Part shown: piece by piece, positions 16,926-26,039 of the stretch
Layout of the letters: each line of letters starts with the position of its first letter
Numbering within the stretch: the first letter of the stretch is position 1
Notes under the pieces: generated by a model
Databases searched by the model: none
Told to the model about the DNA's origin: nothing
Seen by the model: the letters and a program-made list of their open reading frames with translations, nothing else
Program-made: the position numbers and the translations under genes
Source of the DNA: Photobacterium kagoshimensis
GTDB lineage: Bacteria; Pseudomonadota; Gammaproteobacteria; Enterobacterales; Vibrionaceae
Reading direction: 5' to 3'
DNA length: 64,000 nucleotides
NCBI RefSeq assembly: GCF_050337045.1
Contig: NZ_JAKJSO010000019.1
Span: 73,595-137,594 of the forward strand

Positions 16926-18526
16926 AGGCATTTCGTTTGAACACTCGCTTTACCTCGTTATTACCCGGCATCATGGCTGCTGGGTGCATCACCGCGCTAA
17001 TGGTATTTGCCATTAGCGCCTTGTTTGGACACGCCGATGAACTATCCCCATTAACACTATGGCACGACCCCTATTTACGCCATGTTACTGGGTTTAGTTT
17101 CTACCAAGCATTCCTCTCAACCCTATTGAGTGTGGTGCCTGCGATCCCCGTCGCCTATGCACTTTCTCGCCGTCAATTTATTGGACGCGCCTTGTTGTTG
17201 CGGATCTTTGCCATGACACTGGTACTGCCCGTTTTGGTTGCCGTGTTTGGCTTACTGTCAATATACGGTAAAAGCGGCCTAATCAATCAATGGCTTGCCG
17301 TTATTGGTGTGGATATCCAGCTCAATATTTATGGTTTAAGCGGGATCTTACTGGCCCATATTTTTTTAAATCTGCCCCTCGCGGTACGTTTATTACTGCA
17401 AAGTTTAGAAGGGATCCCTCACGAGCAGCATCAGCTTGCTGCACATTTAGGAATGACCGGGTGGGACAAATTTCGTTTAGTCGCTTGGCCTCGGTTGCAA
17501 CAACAACTACCGCACGTGATCGGCTTGATCTTTATGCTGTGTTTCACCAGTTTCGCGGTGATCATGTCACTGGGTGGCGGGCCTAAAGCCACTACCATTG
17601 AACTGGCGATTTACCAAGCCCTGCGTTACGACTTTGATCTGGCCGCAGGTGCTTTGCTGGCATTGTGGCAAATGCTACTGTGCAGCTCGTTAGTGTTAGT
17701 TTCACAACGTTTTGCTAAACCGTTAGCTACGCTGAGCGGCACGGTCAATCAAGCCCCTCATCACTACCAAGATACATGGCAGAGTAAACTCTGGGACGGT
17801 TTATGGATTAGCGGTGTGATCTTACTGGTTGCGCCTCCGCTCTTGTCTGTGATCACCGCAGGGCTTAATCAACAGCTGATTGCTCAATTAAGCTCAGCCA
17901 AGCTCTGGCAAGCTATCAGCCATTCATTACAGATCGCAGCCATGTCTTGTGTGATAGCCGTTGTCAGCGGTATTGCTATTTTACTGACCAGCCGTCAATG
18001 GCGATTACAACGCAAAAAGTGGGCCGCCGATGGCATTGAATTAATCGGCGCCATCATTCTGGTCACCCCAGGGTTAGTGCTCAGTACTGGGCTATTTTTG
18101 TTACTGCGCCAATATACCGATGCCTTTGCGATGGCCTTCTGGGTGGTAGTCACCGTCAATGCGCTAATGGCACTGCCTTATGTGATCAAAACACTCAGTC
18201 AGCCCATGCTCCATATTGCCCAACAATTTAACCCACTTTGCGCCAGTTTGGGGATGACAGGCTTGTCTCGGCTACGATTATTGGAATGGCGAGCATTACG
18301 CAAGCCGCTCTCGCAAGCCTTCGCTATCGGCTTTGTCTTATCGCTGGGCGATTTAAGTGCGATTGCCTTATTTGGCAGCCAAGACTTTAAAACCTTACCG
18401 CTGTATTTATTTGAATTATTAGGTAGCTATCAAATGGATGCTGCCGCCGTCGCCGCACTCTTGTTGCTCCTACTCAGCCTAGGCTTATTTACCCTGGTTG
18501 AAACTGCGCTGCTTAGGAAGAAATGA
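16901..18526 (+). CDS. thiP: Thiamine ABC transporter permease ThiP
   Basis: A 541-residue fused permease with two homologous halves of about six membrane helices each. Each half carries an EAA-type loop (HQLAAHLGMTGWDKFRLVAWP near 170-190 and CASLGMTGLSRLRLLEWRAL near 447-466). The start MATRPHAIKAFR overlaps thiB by 25 nt and matches the MATR start of the E. coli protein. The stop is 1 nt before thiQ. Confidence 0.93.
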   Translation: MATRPHAIKAFRLNTRFTSLLPGIMAAGCITALMVFAISALFGHADELSPLTLWHDPYLRHVTGFSFYQAFLSTLLSVVPAIPVAYALSRRQFIGRALLLRIFAMTLVLPVLVAVFGLLSIYGKSGLINQWLAVIGVDIQLNIYGLSGILLAHIFLNLPLAVRLLLQSLEGIPHEQHQLAAHLGMTGWDKFRLVAWPRLQQQLPHVIGLIFMLCFTSFAVIMSLGGGPKATTIELAIYQALRYDFDLAAGALLALWQMLLCSSLVLVSQRFAKPLATLSGTVNQAPHHYQDTWQSKLWDGLWISGVILLVAPPLLSVITAGLNQQLIAQLSSAKLWQAISHSLQIAAMSCVIAVVSGIAILLTSRQWRLQRKKWAADGIELIGAIILVTPGLVLSTGLFLLLRQYTDAFAMAFWVVVTVNALMALPYVIKTLSQPMLHIAQQFNPLCASLGMTGLSRLRLLEWRALRKPLSQAFAIGFVLSLGDLSAIALFGSQDFKTLPLYLFELLGSYQMDAAAVAALLLLLLSLGLFTLVETALLRKK

Positions 18527-18527
18527 T

Positions 18528-19247
18528 ATGTTGAAGTTAGATCAGCTTACCCATAGCTACCAGCCCCATGCTGCTCATGGACAAGCCATGCATTTGTCCT
18601 TTTCACTCGAGGCGCAGCAAGGTGATATTGTGGCGTTAATTGGCCCAAGTGGCGCAGGGAAAAGTACCTTACTGGCATTGATTGCAGGCTTTCTTAAGCC
18701 GAATAGCGGCCAGCTCACCATCGCCAATCAGGTTATTGATCAACAAGCCCCCGCAGAGCGACCTTTGTCGATGCTGTTTCAAGAGCATAATTTATTTCCG
18801 CATCTCACCGTGTCTGAAAATATTGGGCTGGGAATGCACCCAGGGTTAAAACTGAGCCAAGCTGATAAAGAAGCTATCGTGGTTGCAGCAGCGCGAGTTG
18901 GCATTCAGCAATACTTAGATCGCCTCCCCGAGCAACTCTCTGGCGGCCAAAAACAACGCGTGGCGCTCGCGCGTTGTTTAGTGCGCCATCGCCCCTTGTT
19001 GCTACTTGATGAACCCTTTTCGGCTCTGGATCCCGCCCTGCGCAAAGAAATGTTAGAGCTAGTAAGAAGTCTCGCCCGCGAGCATAAGATCACGGTTCTC
19101 ATGGTTACCCATAGCCCTGACGACGCCCTCAAGATTGCCAATAAGTGCGCGTTTATCACTAACGGCAGCATCACAGTATTTGGTGACACGCAGCCGATGC
19201 TGACACAACCACAGAATGCAGCGCTCAAGCACTACCTTGGCCATTAA
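18528..19247 (+). CDS. thiQ: Thiamine ABC transporter ATPase ThiQ
   Basis: A 239-residue ABC ATPase. Walker A GPSGAGKST (39-47), signature LSGGQ (137-141) and Walker B LLLLDEP (157-163) are intact. The ATG at 18528 has a TAGGAAG site and sits 1 nt after the thiP stop; a longer frame from 18498 overlaps thiP without need. It ends the thiBPQ operon. Confidence 0.94.
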   Translation: MLKLDQLTHSYQPHAAHGQAMHLSFSLEAQQGDIVALIGPSGAGKSTLLALIAGFLKPNSGQLTIANQVIDQQAPAERPLSMLFQEHNLFPHLTVSENIGLGMHPGLKLSQADKEAIVVAAARVGIQQYLDRLPEQLSGGQKQRVALARCLVRHRPLLLLDEPFSALDPALRKEMLELVRSLAREHKITVLMVTHSPDDALKIANKCAFITNGSITVFGDTQPMLTQPQNAALKHYLGH

Positions 19248-19274
19248 AGGTAAACAATGTAGTAGAAAAAAGAG

Positions 19275-19309
19275 AAAGGGAGAACCCAAATGGTGTTCTC
19301 CCTTTTTGA
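19275..19309. terminator. Bidirectional terminator between thiQ and phoH
   Basis: An 11-bp stem AAAGGGAGAAC / GTTCTCCCTTT with a 9-nt loop has T residues on the plus strand and a T-rich run on the minus strand. It can end both thiBPQ and the convergent PhoH gene. Confidence 0.85.
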
Positions 19310-19336
19310 TATTCAGACTTTTAATTTAGGATAAAA

Positions 19337-20713
19337 TTAGAGATTTTCTTCAGCAAATTCAGCCAAACGGCTACGTACAACGCCATTAAGATAAATATTG
19401 GCGCTTCCTTCGAAGTTTTTAAAGCGCTCAACGATATAAGTAAGCCCTGACGTTACAGGCGATAGGTAATTAGAATCAATCTGCGCAAGGTTACCCGAAC
19501 AGACTAGCTTAGTGCCTTCACCACAGCGGGTGATGATGGTTTTGATTTGCGATGCGGTTAAGTTTTGGCACTCATCCAGCAATACAAACGCATTTTGGAT
19601 GGAACGACCGCGCATGAAGTTTATCGATTTGAATTGAATATTGGCTTTATCGAAGATGTACTTCATCGAGCCATCCGTACATACATCATTTTTGTGAAGC
19701 GCTTCCATGGTATCGGTCACCGCCGCCAACCATGGCATCATTTTCTCTTCTTCCGTACCGGGTAAGAAACCAATCGACTCGGCAATTTCTGGCGTATTAC
19801 GCGTGACAATAATTTTATCGTACATGCCCTTCTCAATGACTTGCTCTAATGCTGATGCCATTGCCAAAATGGTTTTACCACAGCCCGCAGGCCCCGTTAA
19901 AATCACTAAGTCGATATCAGGATCGAGCATGGCATCAAGCGCCATTCCTTGGTAGACATTTTTAGGGTGAATGCCCCATGCCTGACGATGCATTAATCGA
20001 TCATGGCCTATGTCTTTCAATACCACACTTTCACCATCAATTTGCTTGATACGCGCAGCAAACTCGTGCTCTTCATCGATCAGATATTGATTAACGAACG
20101 GCTTATCAAACAAAGCAATAGGCAGTGTATGTAAGGTGGCACGGCCTCGACTTTCTGATTGGCACTCTCCCACTTGATCCCAGAAGCGACCAGGGTACTC
20201 AATAAAACCTTTGGTGAGTAAGCTAACATCATCGATCAACTGATCTGAACGATAATCATCAACGAAATACACCCCCGCACCTTTAGCGCGTAAACGCATA
20301 TTGATGTCTTTGGTGATCAAGACTACATCACGTGGCGCATAGTGCTGCTGTAAGTGGAGTACAGCATTCAATATACGGTTGTCACCCGCTTTATCAGTAA
20401 ATGCATGCACAGTTTCAGTGATCTCGTAATCCGCAAAGATAGCAATAGTGCCATTGTGTGCGGTTTGTTTTGAGAAAGGGATCCCCGCCGAGATCTGCTC
20501 GGGAGTCGCATCGTGGAAAATATCTTCTAACGCTCGAATCGCGACTCGGGCATCGCGAGCAACATCACGCTTGCTATCCTTGATGCGATCAAGTTCTTCG
20601 AGGACGGTCATCGGTATGACGACATCATGTTCTTGGAAGGAATAAATCGCGAGAGGCTCGTGTAGCAAGATATTAGTATCGAGAACAAAGACTTTCCGAT
20701 CTGAATCGCCCAT
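19337..20713 (-). CDS. PIN-PhoH fusion protein (PhoH2-type)
   Basis: A 458-residue protein. The N-terminal 140 residues form a PIN ribonuclease domain (VLDTNILLHEP with Asp12, and ITKDINMRLRAKG), and the C-terminal half is a PhoH P-loop ATPase (ILTGPAGCGKT near residue 264, LLDECQNLT as Walker B). PhoH2 proteins are proposed RNA helicase/ribonucleases; the role in Vibrionaceae is not established. An AAGGAGG site lies 6 nt before the ATG at 20713; a GTG 6 nt further up is less well placed. Confidence 0.88.
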   Translation of the reverse strand: MGDSDRKVFVLDTNILLHEPLAIYSFQEHDVVIPMTVLEELDRIKDSKRDVARDARVAIRALEDIFHDATPEQISAGIPFSKQTAHNGTIAIFADYEITETVHAFTDKAGDNRILNAVLHLQQHYAPRDVVLITKDINMRLRAKGAGVYFVDDYRSDQLIDDVSLLTKGFIEYPGRFWDQVGECQSESRGRATLHTLPIALFDKPFVNQYLIDEEHEFAARIKQIDGESVVLKDIGHDRLMHRQAWGIHPKNVYQGMALDAMLDPDIDLVILTGPAGCGKTILAMASALEQVIEKGMYDKIIVTRNTPEIAESIGFLPGTEEEKMMPWLAAVTDTMEALHKNDVCTDGSMKYIFDKANIQFKSINFMRGRSIQNAFVLLDECQNLTASQIKTIITRCGEGTKLVCSGNLAQIDSNYLSPVTSGLTYIVERFKNFEGSANIYLNGVVRSRLAEFAEENL

Positions 20714-21076
20714 AGGCACCTCCTTGGTAACATTCAGGCAGTATTACATCTACCACCACTCTTTAAGCGTATGACAGTTATTGGCATTTGTTGCTTTTTC
20801 ACAAAACTATCGCTCCTGTGACTCTATTAAAGACCGGATATTTTTAAATAAATGTGACAAAACTACTTTGTCGCATTCAGAACACTTTCACCGTGACCTC
20901 TTTCACATCATGCAGTAACATGACTCCCCTTTTTTCTGGTACGAATTCTGGCTTACACTTATAGCTACGTATTTTTGAGCGACATATGACACCTTGCGTG
21001 TTTCATGCTTCGCCAAAGCGCGAATACCAGATAACGCATTTTCAATTTTCAAAGAATTTAGAAGGTTTTAGCCACT
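20714..21076. other. Divergent promoter region of phoH and rapA
   Basis: There is no gene in this 363-nt stretch. It holds an inverted repeat TGTGACAAA / TTTGTCGCA at about 20857-20879 (one mismatch) and a CRP-like site at 20892-20907. Confidence 0.45.
20892..20907. promoter_or_regulatory. Candidate CRP site between phoH and rapA
   Basis: CGTGA-CCTCTT-TCACA matches the CRP consensus TGTGA-N6-TCACA at 9 of 10 conserved positions. It lies 170 nt upstream of rapA and 179 nt upstream of phoH. Confidence 0.4.
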
Positions 21077-23995
21077 ATGCCATTTGCTTTGGGTCAACGT
21101 TGGATCAGTGATACTGAAAGTGATTTAGGATTAGGTACCGTTGTCGCCTGTGATGCACGTACTGTCAGCCTAATGTTCTCCGCGAGTGAAGAGAGCCGCC
21201 TGTATTCCCGAAACGAAGCCCCTGTAACCCGCGTGATGTTCAACGTGGGCGATGTGGTTGAAAGCCATGAAGGTTGGTCTTTAAACGTTGAACGCGTCGA
21301 TGAAGACGGTGGTGTATTCACTTACGTGGGTACACGCACCGATACGGGTGAAGAAGACGTTAAGTTACGTGAGATTTTCCTTAATCACCAAATCCGCTTC
21401 AACAAGCCACAAGACAAACTCTTTGCAGGTCAAATCGATCGTATGGATCGCTTTGCACTGCGCTACCGTGCGCTAAAAAACCAATACGAACAACATAAGA
21501 GCCCACTGCGTGGATTATGTGGCATGCGCGCCGGTTTAATTCCTCATCAGCTGTTCATCGCCCATGAAGTCGGGCGCCGTTATGCACCGCGTGTATTGCT
21601 GGCCGATGAAGTAGGTTTAGGTAAAACCATTGAAGCTGGCATGATCATCCACCAGCAAGTGTTGTCAGGCCGTGCTGAACGTATTTTGATCTTGGTACCA
21701 GAAACCCTACAGCACCAATGGCTAGTTGAGATGATGCGTCGCTTTAACCTGCACTTCTCTATTTTTGATGAAGAACGTTGCGTTGAAGCTTATGCCGATT
21801 CAGCCAACCCATTCGATACCGCGCAATACGTCCTATGTTCATTAGACTTCCTGCGTAAGAGTCGTCGCCGTTTTGAACAAGCGCTGGATGCCGATTGGGA
21901 TCTTTTAGTTGTCGATGAAGCCCACCACCTTGAGTGGAGTGAAGACAAACCAAGCCGCCAATACCAAGTGGTAGAAGCGATTGCTGAAAAAACACCAGCG
22001 GTATTACTGCTAACGGCAACGCCTGAGCAACTTGGCCACGAAAGTCACTTCGCCCGTTTACGCCTACTGGATCCTGATCGTTTCTACGATTACCAAGCGT
22101 TTGTTGAAGAAGAGCGCCAGTACGCGCCCGTTGCCGATGCGGTATCACGCCTATTATCGGGTGAGAAGCTTGATAACGACGCGAAAAACACATTGGCTGA
22201 ACTGCTGTCCGAGCAAGATATCGAGCCAATGCTACGCATTATCGAATCAAGCAGTGCTGATGATGAGCAAAGCCAAACCGTACGTCATGAGCTGATCGAT
22301 AACTTAATGGATCGCCATGGTACAGGGCGTGTGCTATTCCGTAATACCCGCTCTGCAATTAAAGGCTTTCCAACCCGTCATCTAAACCTTTACCCACTGG
22401 CGATGCCAACCCAGTACACCACTGCGATGCGTGTTGCGAACATGATGATGGGCAAAGTCAGCGATGAAGAAAAAGTGCTGAAACTGCTTTACCCTGAAGA
22501 CATCTTCCAAGAATTTGAAGGGGAATCAGCCACATGGTGGAACTTCGATCCACGTGTAAACTGGTTACTTGATACGCTCAAAGCCAACCGCAATGAAAAA
22601 GTGTTAGTGATTTGTTCTCGCGCCCAAACGGCATTAACACTAGAACAGGCACTGCGCGAGCGTGAAGGTATTCGCTCTACCGTGTTCCACGAAGGCATGT
22701 CAATCATCGAGCGCGATAAAGCCGCAGCGTACTTCGCCCAAGAAGAAGACGGCGCACAAGTGCTGCTGTGTTCTGAAATCGGCTCTGAAGGGCGTAACTT
22801 CCAGTTCGCGAATCAGTTGGTGATGTTTGATCTACCAAACAACCCCGATCTGCTTGAGCAACGCATCGGCCGCTTAGACCGTATTGGTCAGAAACGTGAT
22901 ATCGAAATTCATGTTCCTTTCCTTGAAGGTACCTCGCAAGCCCTACTAGCACGCTGGTTTAACGAAGGCCTTAATGCCTTTGAAGAGACTTGCCCAACAG
23001 GTCGTGCGGTATACGATCACGTTCGTAGTGACCTGATTGCTTTACTGACCAGCAATGAACATAGCAGTGAAGCACTCGATGCCTTGATTGAGCAAAGTGC
23101 CACCATGCACAACGAGCTGAAATCGAAACTAGAGCAAGGCCGTGACCGTCTATTGGAAATTCACTCAAACGGTGGTGATGCAGCAAACGAGCTCGTCGAC
23201 CGTATTTCAGCCAAAGATGGCGATACCAACTTGGTGACTTTCGCCCTAGGTCTGTTTGATACCATCGGCTTAAACCAAGATGACAAAGGCGAAAATGCCA
23301 TTGTCGTTTCGCCGTCAGAACACATGATGGTCGCCAGCTACCCTGGCTTACCTTATGACGGTTGTACTATCACTTTTGATCGTGATACCGCACTTTCGCG
23401 AGAAGATCTTCACTTCCTGAGCTGGGAGCACCCGATGATCCAAGGCGGTATTGATTTACTGCTCTCTGAAGGGGTCGGCACCACTGCGGTTTCCTTGTTG
23501 AAGAACAAGGCGCTGCCAGCGGGTACACTGCTGCTTGAATTGGTCTACGTGGTTGACGCCCAAGCACCAAAACAATCGGGGATTGGTCGCTTCTTGCCGC
23601 AAACACCGATTCGTATTTTGCTGGATGCCAAAGGTAACAACCTATCGGCACAAGTGGAATTTGAAGGCTTTAACCGCCAGCTCAGCCCTGTTAATCGCCA
23701 CCTTGGTAGCAAGTTGGTAAACTCGGTACAAAAAGAAGTACACGTACTGATTGAACACGCAGAGCAAGTGATCGCCAAAGAAGCGGTGACCATTCGTGAA
23801 AATGCACAAGCTGAGATGGAAAGCACCTTACGTGCCGAGCTTGATCGTCTGCAAGCATTGAAAGCAGTGAACCCAAATATTCGTGATGATGAGCTAGAGC
23901 TAATTGAATCACAGATCCAAGACCTGACTACATACATCAGTAAGGCGCAGGTACAGTTAGACTCACTACGCTTAATCGCAGTCAGTCATAACTAA
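21077..23995 (+). CDS. rapA: RNA polymerase-associated ATPase RapA (HepA)
   Basis: A 972-residue Swi2/Snf2-family ATPase that binds RNA polymerase and promotes its recycling. N-terminal Tudor-like domains occupy about 1-110. Walker A is DEVGLGKT (177-184), the DEAH box is at 280-283, and the second RecA-like half shows EGRNFQFANQLVMFDLP and EQRIGRLDRIGQ. The length is close to the E. coli protein (968). It is monocistronic, with a hairpin after the stop. Confidence 0.96.
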   Translation: MPFALGQRWISDTESDLGLGTVVACDARTVSLMFSASEESRLYSRNEAPVTRVMFNVGDVVESHEGWSLNVERVDEDGGVFTYVGTRTDTGEEDVKLREIFLNHQIRFNKPQDKLFAGQIDRMDRFALRYRALKNQYEQHKSPLRGLCGMRAGLIPHQLFIAHEVGRRYAPRVLLADEVGLGKTIEAGMIIHQQVLSGRAERILILVPETLQHQWLVEMMRRFNLHFSIFDEERCVEAYADSANPFDTAQYVLCSLDFLRKSRRRFEQALDADWDLLVVDEAHHLEWSEDKPSRQYQVVEAIAEKTPAVLLLTATPEQLGHESHFARLRLLDPDRFYDYQAFVEEERQYAPVADAVSRLLSGEKLDNDAKNTLAELLSEQDIEPMLRIIESSSADDEQSQTVRHELIDNLMDRHGTGRVLFRNTRSAIKGFPTRHLNLYPLAMPTQYTTAMRVANMMMGKVSDEEKVLKLLYPEDIFQEFEGESATWWNFDPRVNWLLDTLKANRNEKVLVICSRAQTALTLEQALREREGIRSTVFHEGMSIIERDKAAAYFAQEEDGAQVLLCSEIGSEGRNFQFANQLVMFDLPNNPDLLEQRIGRLDRIGQKRDIEIHVPFLEGTSQALLARWFNEGLNAFEETCPTGRAVYDHVRSDLIALLTSNEHSSEALDALIEQSATMHNELKSKLEQGRDRLLEIHSNGGDAANELVDRISAKDGDTNLVTFALGLFDTIGLNQDDKGENAIVVSPSEHMMVASYPGLPYDGCTITFDRDTALSREDLHFLSWEHPMIQGGIDLLLSEGVGTTAVSLLKNKALPAGTLLLELVYVVDAQAPKQSGIGRFLPQTPIRILLDAKGNNLSAQVEFEGFNRQLSPVNRHLGSKLVNSVQKEVHVLIEHAEQVIAKEAVTIRENAQAEMESTLRAELDRLQALKAVNPNIRDDELELIESQIQDLTTYISKAQVQLDSLRLIAVSHN

Positions 23996-24033
23996 AACGG
24001 CTCTGGGTTTCACAACCATTGAACGGATAAGCC

Positions 24034-24070
24034 AAGACCGTATCGTGCTAGCATGATGCGGTCTTTCCTT
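24034..24070 (+). terminator. Terminator of rapA
   Basis: AAGACCG-T-ATC...GAT-G-CGGTCTT forms a long stem with a 4-nt CTAG loop and is followed by TTCCTT. It lies about 40 nt after the rapA stop. Confidence 0.65.
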
Positions 24071-24122
24071 ATCACAAACACATTAAACCACGTCCAATCT
24101 GGATAATCAGATCGAGCATGCT

Positions 24123-24947
24123 ATGAACCCATTACCAGTACTGGATTACCATCCCCCTCTCGACCCTTGGCTTGATATTTTGTATCAAGACGATGACTTT
24201 ATTGCCTTAAATAAACCCGCAGGGTTACTGTCGAACCCAGGACGACTGCCAGAGCACAACGACAGTATTTACAGCCGAGTACGCCGTGATCACCCGGATT
24301 CACATATTGTGCACCGTTTAGATATGGGCACCTCAGGCTTAATTATTATGGCGCTGAACAAGGCGGCAGAACGCGACTTACACGCACAATTTCGCGAGCG
24401 CTTAACTCATAAGGTTTATTACGCGCTGGTTTGGGGGCATATCGAGCAAGATGAAGGTTCGGTGGATTTACCCTTGATTTGTGACTGGCATAACCGCCCT
24501 CGTCAAAAAATCTGCCACACAGACGGTAAACCCTCACTCACCCATTACAATGTCGTGCGGCGTAACCCTGATAATACGACCTTAGTACGACTATTGCCGA
24601 TCACTGGCCGCTCTCATCAGTTACGCTTACACATGATGGCGTTAGGTCACCCAATCATAGGTGATGAGTTTTATGCCAATGATGAAGCAAAAGCAATGTC
24701 ACCTCGGTTGAACTTGCATGCAACAGAGCTATGCCTGTACCACCCAGCGACTAATCAGCCGACCCACCTTTTTGCACCTTGTGATTTTTACCCTGATGCG
24801 CCAACACAAACGCTGCCACTCAATACGCCGCGGCCTGAAGAACCTGAACGCCAATCACGCCGTGCTAAACGTGCTGAAAAGCGTAAAATTCACGAAGCAT
24901 TAGTCGCTCGTGCATTATTAGCCCGAGAACAATCAGGATCGAACTAA
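24123..24947 (+). CDS. rluA: Dual-specificity RNA pseudouridine synthase RluA
   Basis: A 274-residue pseudouridine synthase expected to modify 23S rRNA U746 and tRNA U32. The catalytic motif HRLDMGTSG contains Asp67, and LLPITGRSHQLRLHM is intact. The catalytic part matches the 219-residue E. coli enzyme. About 45 extra C-terminal residues are Arg/Lys/Glu-rich (ERQSRRAKRAEKRKIHEAL) and may form a helix that binds RNA. Confidence 0.92.
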   Translation: MNPLPVLDYHPPLDPWLDILYQDDDFIALNKPAGLLSNPGRLPEHNDSIYSRVRRDHPDSHIVHRLDMGTSGLIIMALNKAAERDLHAQFRERLTHKVYYALVWGHIEQDEGSVDLPLICDWHNRPRQKICHTDGKPSLTHYNVVRRNPDNTTLVRLLPITGRSHQLRLHMMALGHPIIGDEFYANDEAKAMSPRLNLHATELCLYHPATNQPTHLFAPCDFYPDAPTQTLPLNTPRPEEPERQSRRAKRAEKRKIHEALVARALLAREQSGSN

Positions 24948-24971
24948 TCAATAACAATATTGAGAACATAA

Positions 24972-25004
24972 AAAACGGGCGCCCCATGTTAGGGCGCCCG
25001 TTTT
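24972..25004. terminator. Bidirectional terminator between rluA and djlA
   Basis: A 13-bp GC-rich stem AAAACGGGCGCCC / GGGCGCCCGTTTT with a 7-nt loop, flanked by A and T runs, serves both converging genes. Confidence 0.88.
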
Positions 25005-25021
25005 ACATTCCATTCGATATA

Positions 25022-25864
25022 TTACTTATCGTGCTTTTCTTTTCGGATCAGATCATAAGCGGCTTGAAGTTCTTGCGTTTTTTGCTTCGCCAGTTCCATC
25101 ATCTCTGGTGGTAACCCTTTTGCCGCCAGCTTATCAGGGTGATGTTCATTCATCTGCTTACGATAAGCACGTTTAAGCTCTTGTGCCGACGCAGTTGGGC
25201 TCACCCCTAATACATCATAAGCTGCCGCCAACTGATCTTTACTTGGTGGTGCTTTAAAGCCCCCGGCACCTTGCTGTTGCTGATGGAAGCCCCCCTGCTG
25301 GAAACGAAACGCCGCTTCTTGCATATGAAGACGCTGCTCTAATTGACGCTCAGAGAAGCCAAGGTAGCGAGCGATAACATGCAATAGTTGACGTTCATTA
25401 GGGTGAAGCGAGCCATCCGCAAACGCAGCTTGGATTTGTAACTCTAGGAAAAATTGCAGTAAATCTGCACGCCCAGCACAGTTTTGACGTACACGCTGCA
25501 AGGTTTCTTCTAACGGAAAATCATCATTTTTACCGTCACGAAACGCATTTTGCGCCTGACGGCGAGATTCGCCCTGTAACCCCATACGCTCCATGATTGC
25601 GGTGGCGACACGGATTTCTTCTTGCGTCACGCGCCCTTTCGCTTTGGCCACATGCCCCATCACGGCAAAGCCAGCATGGAAAAAATCGGCCTGACGTTCC
25701 GCTTGGCTTGCTTGACTGCCGCCAAACCCACCAAATCCGCCACCATAAACATTTCGTCGTGCTTTATCGAACTTATGGCCTAAAAATAGGCCTAAGAACA
25801 AACCAAAAGGGCCACCAAGAAGGAAACCAAAAAATGCACCAAGTATTTTGCCCCACACCTGCAT
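25022..25864 (-). CDS. djlA: Membrane-anchored DnaJ-like co-chaperone DjlA
   Basis: A 280-residue type III J-protein. It has a Gly-rich N-terminal membrane segment (ILGAFFGFLLGGPFGLFLGL, residues 7-26), a TerB-like central domain, and a C-terminal J domain with HPD at 242-244. It stimulates DnaK ATPase at the inner membrane and influences capsule/envelope signalling in E. coli. It is next to lptD in divergent orientation, as in related genomes. Confidence 0.93.
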   Translation of the reverse strand: MQVWGKILGAFFGFLLGGPFGLFLGLFLGHKFDKARRNVYGGGFGGFGGSQASQAERQADFFHAGFAVMGHVAKAKGRVTQEEIRVATAIMERMGLQGESRRQAQNAFRDGKNDDFPLEETLQRVRQNCAGRADLLQFFLELQIQAAFADGSLHPNERQLLHVIARYLGFSERQLEQRLHMQEAAFRFQQGGFHQQQQGAGGFKAPPSKDQLAAAYDVLGVSPTASAQELKRAYRKQMNEHHPDKLAAKGLPPEMMELAKQKTQELQAAYDLIRKEKHDK

Positions 25865-26039
25865 TCGATACTCTCTGGTAATTTGCTAAATTTAAAATAT
25901 ATTTAGCTCGACAACATCGTCGAAAACGTGCTGTCGAGTAGAATTTGCATTATGATAGCTGTCATTTATCGGGAATGCTTGTAAAAAGCGCCACCAATTC
26001 GCGACGCAACAAAAATTCAATACAGGAATGTGAAATTAA

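Noticed and set aside
25930..25975. Possible sigma-E promoter for lptD
   Set aside because: GAATTT and GTCATT are only loosely similar to the -35 and -10 elements and the spacing is short; the match is too weak to annotate.
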